Part shown: in pieces, positions 1 to 11,556 of the stretch | How positions within the stretch are numbered: position 1 is the stretch's first letter | How the letters are laid out: every line of letters begins with the position of its first letter | Source: Cliona cf. orientalis | Lineage: Eukaryota > Porifera > Demospongiae > Clionaida > Clionaidae | Assembly (NCBI GenBank): GCA_963930775.1 | Contig: OZ005689.1 | Coordinates: 18,251,775-18,315,774 of the forward strand | Direction of reading: 5' to 3' | Length of the DNA stretch: 64,000 bases | Translations under genes and position numbers: made by a program | Notes under the pieces: generated by a model | Database searches by the model: none | Told to the model about the DNA's origin: nothing | What the model saw: only the letters and a program-made list of their open reading frames with translations

Positions 1-1
1 T

Positions 2-385
2 TACGTCCAGAGTCCCAATTAGACAAAAAGAATTCGGCTCTCGCTATGATGAAATTATGATGAAACCTATGATATAATTGCTATGAAACTTTCAAAATGT
101 TTAGCACGCATGAAAGGTTGTTGAGACCCAGAATTCGAACCTATCGTAGAAGAGATCGTGGACTATCAATGAGATATGGCGATTCTCTCAGTTCGCTTTC
201 TTTGGCGAGCTCGCACTTCGGGGGATTTCCCTATTCAGTCTAGCACATGGCAGGTGGAGGTCACGTCCTGGTCAACCGGCTGAAGCCGCGCGCCCCAATA
301 TTCGTGTATACGGAGCATGCGCAGTTTGTCAAAGTGTCCTGTAGTTTGAATTATGGCGGCGTATTCATGAGGGACTCTGGACGTA
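2..385. mobile_element. MITE with 15-bp terminal inverted repeats
   Basis: The bases TACGTCCAGAGTCCC at 2-16 recur as an exact inverted copy at 371-385, bounding a 384-bp segment without a convincing ORF. This is the structure of a non-autonomous DNA transposon. The left flank lies at the window edge, so the target-site duplication cannot be checked and the superfamily is not assignable. Confidence 0.7.
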
Positions 386-530
386 GTCTCTAAGTTTTTC
401 ATACGATCCCAATATGAAAAGTAGCCATACCCCTACTGATATATACCCCACCAAATTTTACCCTCCCCCCCCCCCCATGTAGAATACTATACCCCCAAGG
501 AAATATACACCACAGCAAGAAGAAATTTCT

Positions 531-3498
531 ACCTCTAAATGACCACCCCCAAATAAGATGGATACCCCTCTCACAAAATGACTACACCCTCCATAATTAT
601 GACACTAATATAGCCCCATACACATGCTGAGCTAGTGAATAACACCAGGAACACATTACCAGCTCACAAGGGATAAGTAATTGGTTTTGTCTGTCTGTCT
701 GCCTATCACCACAAAATCGCCACATCTGGACATCTAGGCATCTGAGCAAGTAGTAAATACAACAAATCCATACAAGTCGTCTAAAGTTTGTCTTCATTAT
801 GCTTCAAATTGTTTGGCAAGGCCCACGAGCATCGCAAACACTGCGTCTTTGTTGGCGACACCTATCGACTCTACCCATCCACTGCAGGCCATGTGCATAC
901 GTCAGCTACATACGCACACTACTGCTGCAGCTCTCATTTCTATGCAAACAGATGTGGATGCAGATGCAATGTGCAACGGGGTATGTGCTCTATAGAGCTC
1001 TAACTGTTTCGTAGTGCACTGGGTATGGGCAAGATTATGCGTGACCCCGCCCCTCACGTAGTGTATGCATTGTAAATGCATGGCTTCCTATTCAAACATA
1101 CGGGATAACTTTAAAGGGCCATAATTTAATTCTAAGGTGTGAATCAAAATTCCCCAAGGTCAAATCCCTAGTTTCCACCTATTCTGCGTGCCCATGTAAA
1201 AATAATTGTGGCATGAATACATTGTATGCTTTATAGAGGCCTAAGACTTTTCTGCTTCCCTATTCTACTTAGGTATGTGTGGTAGCACCTGCCTTTGACT
1301 TGAAAGGCTTCATGCTGGTATTATTAGGCCATGTCAGCAGATCTGATCAACTATAGATAAATTTCACTGATGCAATGGGCAAAGCAGGGATGCAGGGGTG
1401 TCATCATGGAATGAATGATATTGCACAGCTCTGAGACTAAGATTATAAGCCTTGAAGTTGCTGGTCCAAAGAAAGCTTATTGCTATTCATAACCCAGTCA
1501 GCCGTTCACTTCTGGGCTACAAGTGTCTATAGGCTCTGCTGCATTTATACAAGTAAGTGATGCTGTACGTACAATTTCCCATAGCCTCGCCAACTAACTA
1601 GCAAGTAGCGGAAGCGTTTGCTGTGTAAAACAATAGAGCACTCGAGTTTGTAGCTCAAGGTATAGACCAATGCTAGCTAGCTAGTCTGCATAATGAAGAG
1701 ATCTAGCTGCTCTGGGCGTATGGCAGTGACTCCCTTGTTGAGCACATAATTTACTCAGTGTTCATCACATTGTCAAGCGCAAAAAGTAGGCATTGTCACG
1801 TACGTACATTTTCATGCCTAGTTTTAGTTTCTGCAAAGATTTTTTTCAATTGTTGCTGTTTGAAAGTTAGCACTGTACATCAATCTGTGATGGTAATTTT
1901 GATCTCGCTACAATGCATGGTGCAAGGACAAGCCACATTGAGACTACTATCCCTGTAATAAGTAGTCTCGTGCCCAGCCTCTTTATTGCATGCAGAAAAT
2001 AAAAGTATGGTGAAATGCGCATGGTTCCGGCAATATCTCATTGGGTCCTTTCAGAATAGTGTCCGTAAAGTTCAGACGAGGGCGATAAGCTCAAATGTAG
2101 CTGGTGAGGATGTGGATGATCCATGCTTACCTACTGGGACAGGAAAATCTCATTTATACAGCTGCCATTTGATCATCTGGTTGAGAATCAGGCACTGAGA
2201 CGAGCATAGCACTCGGACTCCATAATTTGCCAAGAGTGTGCTTTCGAGGCTCCGGCTGGGTGTAAGGCTGTGTGAATTGTGCATATAAGCAAAACATCGT
2301 GATCACACTATCACTGATAATACAGTGGAACCCTGCATAACAGACATCCCTCAACGGCGGACACCTGCGATATAACGGACAATACTGAATGTCCGGATCG
2401 TATTTCCATAGACTTCAATATTCAAACCCCCTCAATAGCGGACACCCTGCTATTCCGTATAACGGACACTTATTTTGGTCCCATGGTGATGATTTATCAT
2501 AGCTGGCCTCGATTGTAGGAGGGGCGTGGTCAACCACTACCCTGAGCTAAGGACACCTCGCTATAGCGGACAAAAATTTTGGTCCCAATGGTGTCCGCTT
2601 TAGAGGGTTTCCACTGTATTTGTTTGTGTGTCATAATAATATTGTGTCATGTACATCTGGAACCAAAGTTGAATAAACATTTCACCACACTCTTTTTCCG
2701 ATCTGCATATGGGTACGACAATATGCAATCAGGTACTTTGGGAAAATTTCCGTTCCGTTCGTAACATATCATAGTCTGACATAGTCTGGTGGGCCAGCCA
2801 CTTCACAAGGGAGGAGGAACAATCTGGTATTCTGCCCATACTGGAGTTGTACCAGTGCTTAGCTGCTACCCTGTGTGCAAAGCCTCGCATGTGAGATGTA
2901 GTCTAGTAGCCTAGCAAGTTAAAATTGGTGATGACGTGTAGCAATCTGATTGGGCTCCACTCCTGGCTGCAGCAGGTACTAGTCTCGTATACATAGGCAT
3001 AACACCAGATCCTTCCTCCTCCCCAGTCATAACAATACAAACCTAGCGTTCCAAGCTCAGTAAATCAGGTGACATGCATACAGTTCGATAGTCAGGAAAG
3101 ACGAGAAAACTATCAGTACGCCATAATATTATGCCCACACAAAGAGAGGTTATCTCACAACTATGAGATTACTTAGGTGCTAATTTATCACTACGACAAT
3201 GAGACCCACACGACAGACAGACACAGACACAAAACTTACTTGGCAGTGCGCAGACAAAGTTCACGTGGCATGATGGACGATATGCGCGTGCGCAGATGGA
3301 CAGGGGAGGGGCTGATGCATGCGCATTTGGAAGGGGTGGGGCTGAAAGCACGACCTTTGACCTTAAAATTGACGATACCAAACGGAGTCATTCATGTCTC
3401 CTACAACGCTAAAAATGCTCAGCAAAGGGTAAGCGGCTAAAAGAATTATATGAGTGCTTCTGGGGCAATTTGGGATATATCCACCCACGCAATTAATG
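531..3498 (+). repeat. Copy 1 of a ~3 kb direct duplication
   Basis: From the motif ACCTCTAAATGACCACCCCC to CCACCCACGCAATTA this stretch matches 46813-49446 in the same orientation, with scattered substitutions. Relative to copy 2 it carries about 450 extra bases (roughly 900-1350) and lacks about 110 bases that copy 2 has near 47.7 kb. Both copies hold the same pogo-type MITE. No ORF looks conserved as protein; short ORFs shared by both copies simply reflect the nucleotide identity. The distal end (3170-3400) is CpG-rich with a GCGCGTGCGCA motif. It could be a large non-autonomous element or a segmental duplication; no terminal inverted repeats were seen at its ends. Confidence 0.8.
2323..2616. 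mobile_element. pogo/Tigger-type MITE, TA target site
   Basis: The left end CAGTGGAACCCTGCATAA and the right end, whose complement begins CAGTGGAAACCCTCTAAAG, are imperfect inverted repeats. TA dinucleotides flank both ends (2321-2322 and 2617-2618). Ends starting CAGTGGAA and TA duplication are typical of Tc1/mariner pogo (Tigger) elements. Internal repeats of the AACGGACA/AGCGGACA type are also typical. There is no coding capacity. The same MITE occurs at the equivalent place in the second long repeat, so it was inserted before that repeat was duplicated. Confidence 0.85.
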
Positions 3499-3507
3499 CA
3501 TGCCTTA

Positions 3508-3650
3508 AATTTCGTTGTTGACAACAACAGACGATTGTTCTTAGATGCTTAAGAAGCTAAAAAGGTGAGCGAACGTATAGTAGTTAAATGAATCTAGCTG
3601 TATCTAGGTAGAGAATTCTAATTAGCGCCCATAGCAACGGGCTTCGGGTA
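3508..3650 (+). repeat. Fragment of the TTAA long-TIR element arm
   Basis: The run GACGATTGTTCTTAGATGC..AAGAAGCTAAAAAGGTG..ATTCTAATTAGCGCCCATAG matches both arms of the element at 26836-28013. Only an arm-derived piece is present here, so this is a truncated relic. Confidence 0.65.
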
Positions 3651-3659
3651 CGGCAGCTG

Positions 3660-4500
3660 GGGAGAGCTGTGCAGTAATGGATTATTATAATATTAGTTAG
3701 ATTTTTTTACATTATACACATTGTATAAACAATGTATTATGCATGTTATACAAGTGTTCTCTATAATATAATCCTTTTTTCATCTATTACCAGTATAATT
3801 TGTCTACTACGTAGTTACTAAGACAATGATATTATCTATAAAGCAATTTGTATACTACTATGACATTGTATGCGTACACATATACAGTGTCACATGATTG
3901 TGTACTAATTTTGTTATACAGTGAGTATATTATGGCTATACGTTTCTGTATAATAATAATAATTGCATATGCAACACTGATTCAGAAGAGTAATACACTG
4001 CGTATATTATCATGTTTGATGAAACAGTATAAAGTGCATAAAATGCATAATTATATACAATTAGACTACATTTGTACAGGGAATATAAGTATACAGTATA
4101 ATTGTATATTGTATAATAATTATAGCTATAGCTATAGTGACTATTATCTATAGCAACTACATGACATTGTGAAAGTTAGTTGTATAAAGTGCATAAAATG
4201 CATAATTATACCTAATTAGACTACACATATACAGTGAATATAAGTATACCATACATTTGTACATAATAATGTTTCCACTGTACTGATAGACGAAGAGTAT
4301 ATACTTTCACGCAGTGTATAATGTGTATAAAATGCATAATTATACACTATTAGACTACAGTTATACATAAGGTATAGGTATACTGTATATTTGTACATTG
4401 TCTATTTGACTCTATTCCTTTATCAGCTAGTATGCATGCAGAGAGCTATAATAATATATTATAATATTATACACACAATTTCATAATGGGGTCATGCCTT
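3660..4500. repeat. AT-rich degenerate tandem repeats, no gene
   Basis: An AT-rich stretch in which a unit containing AAAATGCATAATTATA and TTAGACTAC recurs with starts near 4031, 4186 and 4320, a period of about 135-155 bp. The related ACTACATGACATTGTG motif recurs at 11.88 kb, so both loci may share a satellite-like family. The apparent 101-aa ORF here is AT-driven and was not accepted. Confidence 0.6.
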
Positions 4501-4729
4501 TGTCACAGTATGATAATGATCATAATATCTGTATGGCAGCAGTTCAGGCTATTATAAAAAAGCATGTGTATACATACTATAAAATAACTATTATGAGTTA
4601 TAATAGACAGCTTACAGCTTGCAATAATCCATGGCTGTGATATAATAGTATAGCATGTAGCTATATAGTTAGGGTACATAATATTATAGCAGCTGTACTC
4701 GCACACCTATCTATAGACAGTCATTCCTC

Positions 4730-6188
4730 CTAACCAGGATTTGTCATCGAGAAAGCACGTGAATAGTCTTGTTGACTGATCTTCACTCTCTTAAGCTGCT
4801 CTTTGCACTCTTGTGTCAGTTCACTGAAAAGCCTTTTCCTAAAGTGTTTGACGGTGCGATTGTTGGGTGTAATGGTAGCATCCATGGTCCCATACCCAAG
4901 CTTGACTGCCTCTTCTAACGTTTCGATCGCCTTAGATGTTGGGTAGCTACCACCAACTCTCTCGGAAATATGCTTCTGGCTGACTTCAGAAGGAGTGATT
5001 TTCCCATTGCCATTTTTGCAGGTCATTGAGAGAAGGCGAACCATTCTGTTACTGAGTGACATTTGGGGATCCGATAGATTCTCATTGAGGCCAAGCATGA
5101 TAAATTTCTGCTGGTTAAAGTGCTGAATTATTGCAGTTGCAGCCTTAACAGCATCAACAGAGATCTTCGTATCCCACCCTGGAGACGATTCTGAAAGTGA
5201 TAGCTCAAGACAGTGAATAACCAACGCAATCCTGGCAACGTATCCCCTGGCCTTGGACAGTATTCCTTGAGCGTTTTCATTTGAGGTCTTCAATTTATCC
5301 TCCACCAACCTGTCATGGATATCTCTGAAAGCAGTGTAGGCTTCATTCTCCAGAGTATAGGTTAGAGTATCCTCATGGTTATCTGCGATCGTTTCAAAGG
5401 ATATTCGGTGTATCTTGGGAACAACTAGCTCATCAAGAAGCATCTCACGCTCAGGAGGAAAGTCAACAAGCTGTCGATCGTTAAGACCATCTGCATCTGG
5501 AGTGAGATTGAGCATCTCATAGACAAAAGCAGGCTAAATAAACCCAGTAACATTAAATGCTGTCTTCCCCATGTTCGCGCTATACGACTTAAAGTTCCTA
5601 GCCCATGGTCCGCCACCATTTAGCGTCAGCAGCGTTTTGCGATCCACAGTAGATGAATGCTTGTAGAGATCAAGCTGGCCATAAGATGTGCTCATTTCAT
5701 CAAAGCATCCAAGCACTTGTGACCGATTTCTGCACATTATTGCATGCAGCTCCTCAAAGCTAAAGTGATCTACAATGAGCTGTGGTGGTTGTGATGGTTT
5801 AAGCTCATCACCAGCTTCTTCCCAATTAGTGTGTAGCTTCTTTTGGAGCTCCTCTATAGGTTTTCGTATTCGTTTCAAAAGCTGCTATCTTCTCCCCTTT
5901 TCTAGCTGCAATAATAAACCATATAATGCTTGGTTCTAACCATTCATCATTAATGCGCACAAAAACATTGGTTCCCAAAAAAGAAGCAGCTGCAGTCAAG
6001 AGGGGCCACAAGACAAATTCGTGAGGAACACCTACAGCATGAGCTGTCACTAATTTGATCAGTCGCTCACTAAGATGGCTATCTGAAAGTGGCAGTCGGC
6101 TAGCTTGGGCTTTCTTAAGCCTTGCATTGATGGTCTGCATGTCAGCAGGAGTTAGCTTGCTAAGAGACATATTGACAGCTGAGAACAC
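4730..6188 (-). pseudogene. DUF3987 (D5/YfjI-like) protein, decayed
   Basis: Reading the minus strand, the N-terminal part shows the DUF3987 pattern of a hydrophobic core (FVLWPLLTAAASFLG, then VFVRINDEW) followed by IIAARKGEK at the usual P-loop position, which here is not a canonical GxxxxGKS. Next come the region resembling the conserved DE (FDEMSTSYGQLDLY) and the segment NVTGFI-stop-PAFVYEML, then DGLNDRQLVDFPPE and an alpha-helical C-terminus. The family is best known from phage and plasmid primase-helicase-like proteins of unknown exact role. Two lesions are visible: a one-base insertion in a T run near 5878, and a TAG at 5534-5536 where Q is expected. Otherwise the frame is well kept, so decay is recent. 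It lies beside a KDZ element and may have travelled with it; that is inference. Confidence is high for the family, moderate for the mechanism of decay. Confidence 0.65.
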
Positions 6189-6707
6189 TTCCTTTGTTAA
6201 CCTAAAAATGGCATAAATTATAGTTAAGAGGTGGTAGAATATGATAATAAATCATAGTAGCTAGGTCAGTACAAGGACAGTGGCTACTCAATAAAGTATT
6301 AAGAAGACGTCATTACTACGGGAAAACTCATAGTAATAGCAAAATCAAGCACACTTACTGGAAAAGCAAACGGGGACTCGATGTTTTGATAGCAGTGAGC
6401 GAAAACTAGATATCTTTAACAGTGAGCCTTCGTCGGTGAACAGTGAGCAAACGTCTGGTCTGGTCTCGCTCGTCGTTAATGGTTGCCGGTGAGTACTTCA
6501 TACTTAGTTAAAGCGGTTACTAAGTCCTTCTGCGCACGCGCAGTTCATTGGTCAATTAATTATTTTGTCCGCGCACTTGCCACGAAATTCATGTGCGCAT
6601 GCGCAGTTATTTTTAGACGTAATATTTATTATTATTAATAATACAATGCATCGTCACCTTTCAAAACGTATTTTTGGAAACTATTGTATGAAGTAATGTA
6701 CTTCCTG
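6189..6707. promoter_or_regulatory. Spacer with two NRF1-like palindromes
   Basis: Upstream of the minus-strand DUF3987 gene are TGCGCACGCGCA (6531-6542) and TGCGCATGCGCA (6594-6605), matching the consensus YGCGCAYGCGCR of the animal factor NRF1. A CAGTGAGC motif is repeated three times between 6392 and 6450. No ORF of note lies here. A promoter role is inferred from position only. Confidence 0.4.
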
Positions 6708-7318
6708 TTATAGCGATGATTGTGAGTTTTTATCCCATGATGGGTGGTCTTGAGTCCCGCCAACTCTTGCAGGATCTTGTACTTTCAACACAACTTGAGC
6801 ATCAACTAACATAGAGCCACACAACTCGTCAAACCGGGGAACAATTTCAACATTGTATCCATTGTGTACCCGTGTATGAGTATTTGTTCCTGTATCAATT
6901 CTATCTGAAGTGATCATCTGATGAACGTAGCGAGGCTCATAACGATTAACTGGAAGGGGTACTTTCGAATAAGTAAATACAGTAGTACGGCTGTTTTCAA
7001 ACGGATTTGATCCATCACACTAATGCTGTAGGCAGTTGCAAGTCTGCGTTGTACAGAGCATTCCACTCCAACCCATGTAAGCAACATGGATTCATTGAAG
7101 GTGCAGACATAAGAGCTGCCAGGTGACTGTGGGTAGATGTTACCAACCGAGATTGTGTGCTGGAAATGATGATGGTTATAGCGGATGATTGTTCCTGGAT
7201 ATTTGAAGTTTCTCCAGTAATATGATCGACAATCCAATAAACCAAGTGGGCAATTTCTCAATATGTGATCTACTATGGGATCATCGGTAGAAGAGAAGTT
7301 TTCATAAGTGTATGACAT
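6708..7318 (-). pseudogene. Unknown gene divergent from KDZ transposase
   Basis: A minus-strand reading starts at an ATG at 7318 (MSYTYENFSSTDDPIVDH) and continues for about 100 residues. It then appears to shift frame near 7010 into a segment beginning NPFENSRTTVFTYSKVP and ending DHPSWDKNSQSSL before a stop. Joined, this would be about 200 residues. Both halves have protein-like composition, with no membrane segment and no recognised domain. It shares a 241-bp intergenic region with the KDZ transposase on the other strand, an arrangement seen in autonomous DNA transposons with two divergent genes. It may be the accessory gene of that element or a captured gene. The frameshift is inferred from composition, not from an alignment. 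Confidence 0.4.
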
Positions 7319-7559
7319 TTTCTGTTGATGTATTAAAGAAATTGTTTTAATGGCAAAATTAGCAAGCTAAGATATATAATTATAATATACCAATACTTAT
7401 AAATAAGCGATGAAAAGTAAAATTAATTTAACGTACCCTGGTATACCGGTAGCGAGCAGCCGCCCTTCAAAGGTCAAAGGTTAATAAGCGTGTGACCATG
7501 GAAACCGCGCGGCTCTCCACAAAATAGAATTGCGGTATAGCTATTAATGAGCTGGTATT
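7319..7559. promoter_or_regulatory. Divergent intergenic region
   Basis: The 241 bp between the start codons of the unknown minus-strand gene and the KDZ transposase should hold both promoters. It is AT-rich on the left and contains a short GC-rich block near 7440-7515. No specific element could be identified. Confidence 0.3.
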
Positions 7560-9650
7560 ATGGCATCCTGCATTGAAGCTAGTTTCACAGATGTGGCGGC
7601 TCTGGTAAACGCAGAGAAGCATTTTCCACCAAGAATACCAAAGCGCTGGAATCTGATTGCCGAGTGTGTCCAGAAGTTACGTGCTGCCCAAAGCAGCAGC
7701 AACAAATGTGGAGCATCAGAGACTGCTACAACTCAGTTAAAAGTGAAGGAAGCAACTATGGTTCTTGGTCAGGCGCATCGTGGAGGTCCAATGAAGTTTG
7801 AATGTTCTGCAGACCACTGCAAGCAGCTTTTTAAGTTGCTGAGCTCTTCGTACAAGGAGATATTGAGTTTAGCAGAAGATTATCAGATGACAATCTTCAG
7901 TGATCCTTCTGTTTCAGCATTCAAGCCTCTCATTCTACTGCCTACAGTTCAAAGCTGCTGTGGACACCCCATTTGTATAAAGTAATAGCTAAACATTATA
8001 GCTAAATACCTATAGGATTGGAAGTTAGTTAGCTACTTCCATATGCATAGCTAAGCTTACATGACTTTCATTGCTCTCAGCACTCTAGATTACTCTAAAT
8101 CTTAGTTGCTGTATCAGTATACATACAGCACTACAGTACAGCTAGATCTATGTGGTCTGCCAATTATAATCAGTGTCCCCAAATATTCATTTAACGCAGG
8201 AATCGGCCCGCACATCCAGTTGTGTATACTACTAAGGGTACACTCATTGCTGCAGCATTTGCTGGTAACTGCACTCATTGTCACACCACATACCATTCGA
8301 GCTACTATGAGACAAATGATGGCCAGCAGCACTTTCACTCCATAGATGACAAGCACATTTACTTTCAGACCTCTTCACAAACTGTGTTCGAGATTGAACT
8401 ATTGAAGCAGTTGACAGCTCAACTCACATTTAGTGCTTGTTCATTTGAAAGTCAGGCTGAAGTGTATAATTCTGTCCATGGTGTCAATGATCAACATCGG
8501 CTTGCTGCGTTTGCTACCCATTTTCGCTGGAGTAACATACGGGGATATGCTGATGGAAATGACTGGCAACTTAAATGTGACTCGGTTAGAAGACGGATGG
8601 TTTCTTTACAGGCTAGTGCAGGAATTTGCCGGATTTGGAATTTTGGAAGAAGTCAATTTTGGGTGCTACACATCAGGAAATAGGAGAAATGTGGAGCTAC
8701 TTTGTCAGAGAGCTATGATGTACATTTCTATTTCATCCCCCAAATGGGTACAGCACTGCTGTAATGTACCCGGATGTAGAGAAGGAATGGTGACAATTGA
8801 TGGAAATGAGAAACTGACTAGAGCAATGTGTGCTGCACCCAAATCCAAGGTCATGTGTCCTGTCAACCACATAAACCTTGTGCAGTGCTGTACACAGTCA
8901 CCAATCACAGGTGGAGGCATCAGCAGGCTTCAAAATTTTGCAGTAGTCACAGTTACCTTGCTACAGCACCTGATACAACTATGCCTAGTTTAACTATTAG
9001 AATACCCAGGTGTATAATTTGAAATCCACTCTTCAATCCAGCAAACTTGGGAACATTGCCAGATACTGACAGCAGTGAGCTGATAACAGGCTGTCGTAAA
9101 CAATCTCGAATCGACCGATTCTTCGATCGTACTGCTGGCGTTGCTGCTGCAGTTAGACCTTGCGGAATTGTGGTGAATTTCACCGAAATGTTCACCTGTG
9201 AATCTCCAACACAAATGTATGTATTTCTTGTTTTTACTTTTGGTCATGGTAGAGATATCGATAGACTCCAGTATGTAGCTTATGATAGAGCATGTGATTT
9301 ACACCCATTTTTATGTAATTTAGAACGTAAGGGAACATACTTTGCACAGTTTCTCCACAAACATGTTAGGTTCTTTGTAGATAGATTTCATGTTAGCAAG
9401 CACACTGAACCCTGCTGCAAGCCTCCAAGCAGTGACAATCCACAGTGCCGCTATCATCCTGATCATGTTGAGTTTTCTGCTATCAAAGACGCTAATACAG
9501 AGTGTGCTGAACAGTTTTAGGTGGCTCAATAAGTACAAGACAATAGTAAGAAATATGAAGCAGTATAGATTTAACTTCTTTTTGTATACAGTTATTGATC
9601 TACACAATACCTATAGAAAGCAACATTTAAGGCAATGTGGACATATGTAG
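7560..9650 (+). pseudogene. KDZ transposase, frameshifted
   Basis: Exon 1 (7560-7981) ends at a GTAATA donor and joins exon 2 at 8200 (acceptor ACGCAG) to give CCGHPICIKNRPAHPVVYTT. That is the CxC5-type cysteine cluster of KDZ (Kyakuja-Dileera-Zisupton) transposases, with a further CTHCHTTYHSSYY motif. Next come the second cluster CNVPGCREG..TRAMCAAP..CPVNH and the KDZ core VRPCGIVVNFTEMFTCESP, DIDRLQYVAYDRACDLHPF, DRFHVSKHTEPCC and NTECAEQ. The frame ends FLYTVIDLHNTYR..CGHM and a stop. The frame changes near 8573 (extra A), 8912 (one base lost) and 9515 (two bases lost), and a short intron is likely near 9013-9034. The transposase would cut and move the element DNA in the nucleus; this copy is inactive. 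Family identification is firm; the exact subgroup is not. Confidence 0.85.
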
Positions 9651-9672
9651 TACATTGTCATTCTAGTATACT

Positions 9673-10050
9673 ACAAGTATAAAAAACAATTGAATAAAAT
9701 TGAAGAATGAAGTAGGGATGGCAGGATCAAAAAGTACACAAAAAAGAGATAATCGTATCTACTATACATCCCTACGCTTGCTTTTCTCGACTATTATGCA
9801 CCTATTAATGTTGACGCGTTTGTTGAGTGCGATATGTGGGAGATATTCAGGTTGTTTCCTAGTTGTCATAAAGGTTTGAGTTTATCAGTTTTAATTCAGT
9901 CGTATAATATTATTACTGATTATTTTTGTAACCCTCAAATAGCAAGCATAGGGATGTATAGTAGATATGATTATCTCTTGTTTGTGTACTTTTTGATCCT
10001 GCCATCCCTACTTCATTCTTCAGTTTTATTCATTTGTTTTTTATACTTGT
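9673..10050. mobile_element. Long-TIR MITE, family A copy 1
   Basis: Starts ACAAGTATAAAAAACAATTG and ends with the inverse (ATACTTGT). The inverted arms are about 110 bp each and include AGTAGGGATGGCAG and ATACATCCCTACGC, with a short unique centre. The same family is at 54398-54780. ORFs inside it are palindrome artefacts. Confidence 0.8.
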
Positions 10051-10536
10051 TTCTGCTCATTTTTTATTGTAATCTATCAGTGCCATCTTATCACAACTTC
10101 TGTCCAGTGTAATTATAAGTGGAAGCTTAATGGGAGGTGTCAAAATTCTTAGCCACGCCCCTCATTAACTTGCGTTCATATGCCTATAATGCTATTTAAT
10201 AGCATTATTTAGGTGGCCATGAGACTCTGCTTAGGGAGAAAACCGAGTTTTAAGTTTTATTGTTGGCAGCAGCTTGCTCAGTACCGGGCATAATTTTATG
10301 ATCTGCACGTTTAACCCGGCGCTCCTCGAGCCGCTTGTCTGGCGGAGCCTTCGTATGATAGTATGAGATCTATGATCGATCCAGCGGAGCACTATCGAAT
10401 AGCTAGCCTATGCCTAGCGCCTTACCGCTCCTCGAGCCTTGCACCTTCATATCCATGATCGATCCAGCGCACCGCTGAACGCGGTAGTACGTACGTACCT
10501 ACCTAGCTCTCCTAGCGCCTAGGGTGCGGCCAGGCG
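10051..10536. other. Spacer with a small local duplication
   Basis: No gene was seen. The motif CGCTCCTCGAGCC followed by ATGATCGATCCAGCG occurs at about 10319-10395 and again, diverged, at about 10427-10475. The sequence is GC-richer than its surroundings. Confidence 0.4.
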
Positions 10537-10998
10537 CTGTCACATGACTTCACCATAGCAACACATTCCGAGCATGCGCATTATTATCACAAAATGGCGG
10601 CGTATCAGACACACCCACTCGTTAATGCGCCGTACACCCACTATTACGTAACTGTCGAGATAATGCCAAATTAGCGTGCCACTGCACTGCGCGCTACAAA
10701 ATAGAGTGGATTTATATGAGAAGTAAGGTGAGAGGTCCAGACAGTCTTGAGTTAGCCCTGGAAATGAGAAAGAAGAATGAGAAATGACCATTTTTTTGAA
10801 CATCTGGTTTTGGCATGTACAATTGATTTGATGAATGATCTTGGTCTTGTTCGATAGATAATTTGCTGGAGATTCTGATTTTCACACTTAGAAATTTCAC
10901 AAAACTACTTATTTTGAGATATTTGGGTATTTGTAATGTATTACATATATGGCATATCCGGGCCATCCCTACTTATAGAGTCTACCGACTCTATGATA
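10537..10998 (+). repeat. Dispersed repeat, inverted relative to 53233
   Basis: About 460 bp here match 53233-53697 in reverse complement, including ATGGCGGCGTATCAGACACA-like sequence, the GCCATCCCTACTTATAGAG block, and the terminal hairpin ATAGAGTC-TACC-GACTCTAT. One side is CpG-rich, the other AT-rich. It shares the words CCATCCCTACTT with the long-TIR MITE family next to it. No coding potential is evident. Confidence 0.75.
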
Positions 10999-11156
10999 AT
11001 GTTACAGTAGTGTCTGATCATAATAATTATGCCTGTTACAGTGCCATATTTTTATCACTATGCATTAATTCTCATCACTGAGCATGTTCCTATATAATTA
11101 TTATATCATTCATAATATGATTGATATTGACATCAAAACTACACAATCATGTTGAC

Positions 11157-11470
11157 AAGGGGGTTTAAACATTTAGATGTGCGTATTCATGTTTTATAGG
11201 AGATTAACACATTTAGACACTCAATTACGTTGGCACGGGGGTTAAGACGTTTAGACATGCAATCACGTTGGCACGGGGGTTAAGACGTTTAGACATGCAA
11301 TCACGTTGGCATGGGGGTTAAGACGTTTAGACAAGAAATCACGTTAGCATGGGGGTTAAGACGTTTAGACATGAAATCACGTTAATCACATTGGCAAGAC
11401 GTTTAGGCATCCATGGAATCATATTGGCACGGGTTAAGACGTTTAGACATGCAATCATGTTTGCAAGGGA
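11157..11470 (+). repeat. 38-bp minisatellite
   Basis: Units with the core ACGTTGGCACGGGGGTTAAG, then ACGTTTAGACATGCAATC, start at 11227, 11265, 11303, 11341 and 11379, exactly 38 bp apart. Degenerate units lie on both sides. The units are near-identical in the middle and decay outward, as expected for a minisatellite. Confidence 0.9.
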
Positions 11471-11556
11471 CTATAAGACATGAAGTTTAGATATGTATTC
11501 ATTATGAGATTCCACTGGTATACATACATGATTGTAATAGAAATTGTGGTGGAACC

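Noticed and set aside
110..150. tRNA-like B box (GGTTCGAATTC on the minus strand)
   Set aside because: No A box or cloverleaf around it, and it lies inside a MITE.
9834..10112. 92-codon ORF inside the long-TIR MITE
   Set aside because: Covers the palindromic arm and is AT-rich without conservation as protein.
10975..10998. Helitron 3' end (hairpin ATAGAGTC-TACC-GACTCTAT)
   Set aside because: No CTRR terminus after the hairpin and no TC start at the far end; shared only as part of a dispersed repeat.
11227..11420. CRISPR-like array
   Set aside because: The 38-bp units follow each other without unique spacers and the context is eukaryotic; it is a minisatellite.
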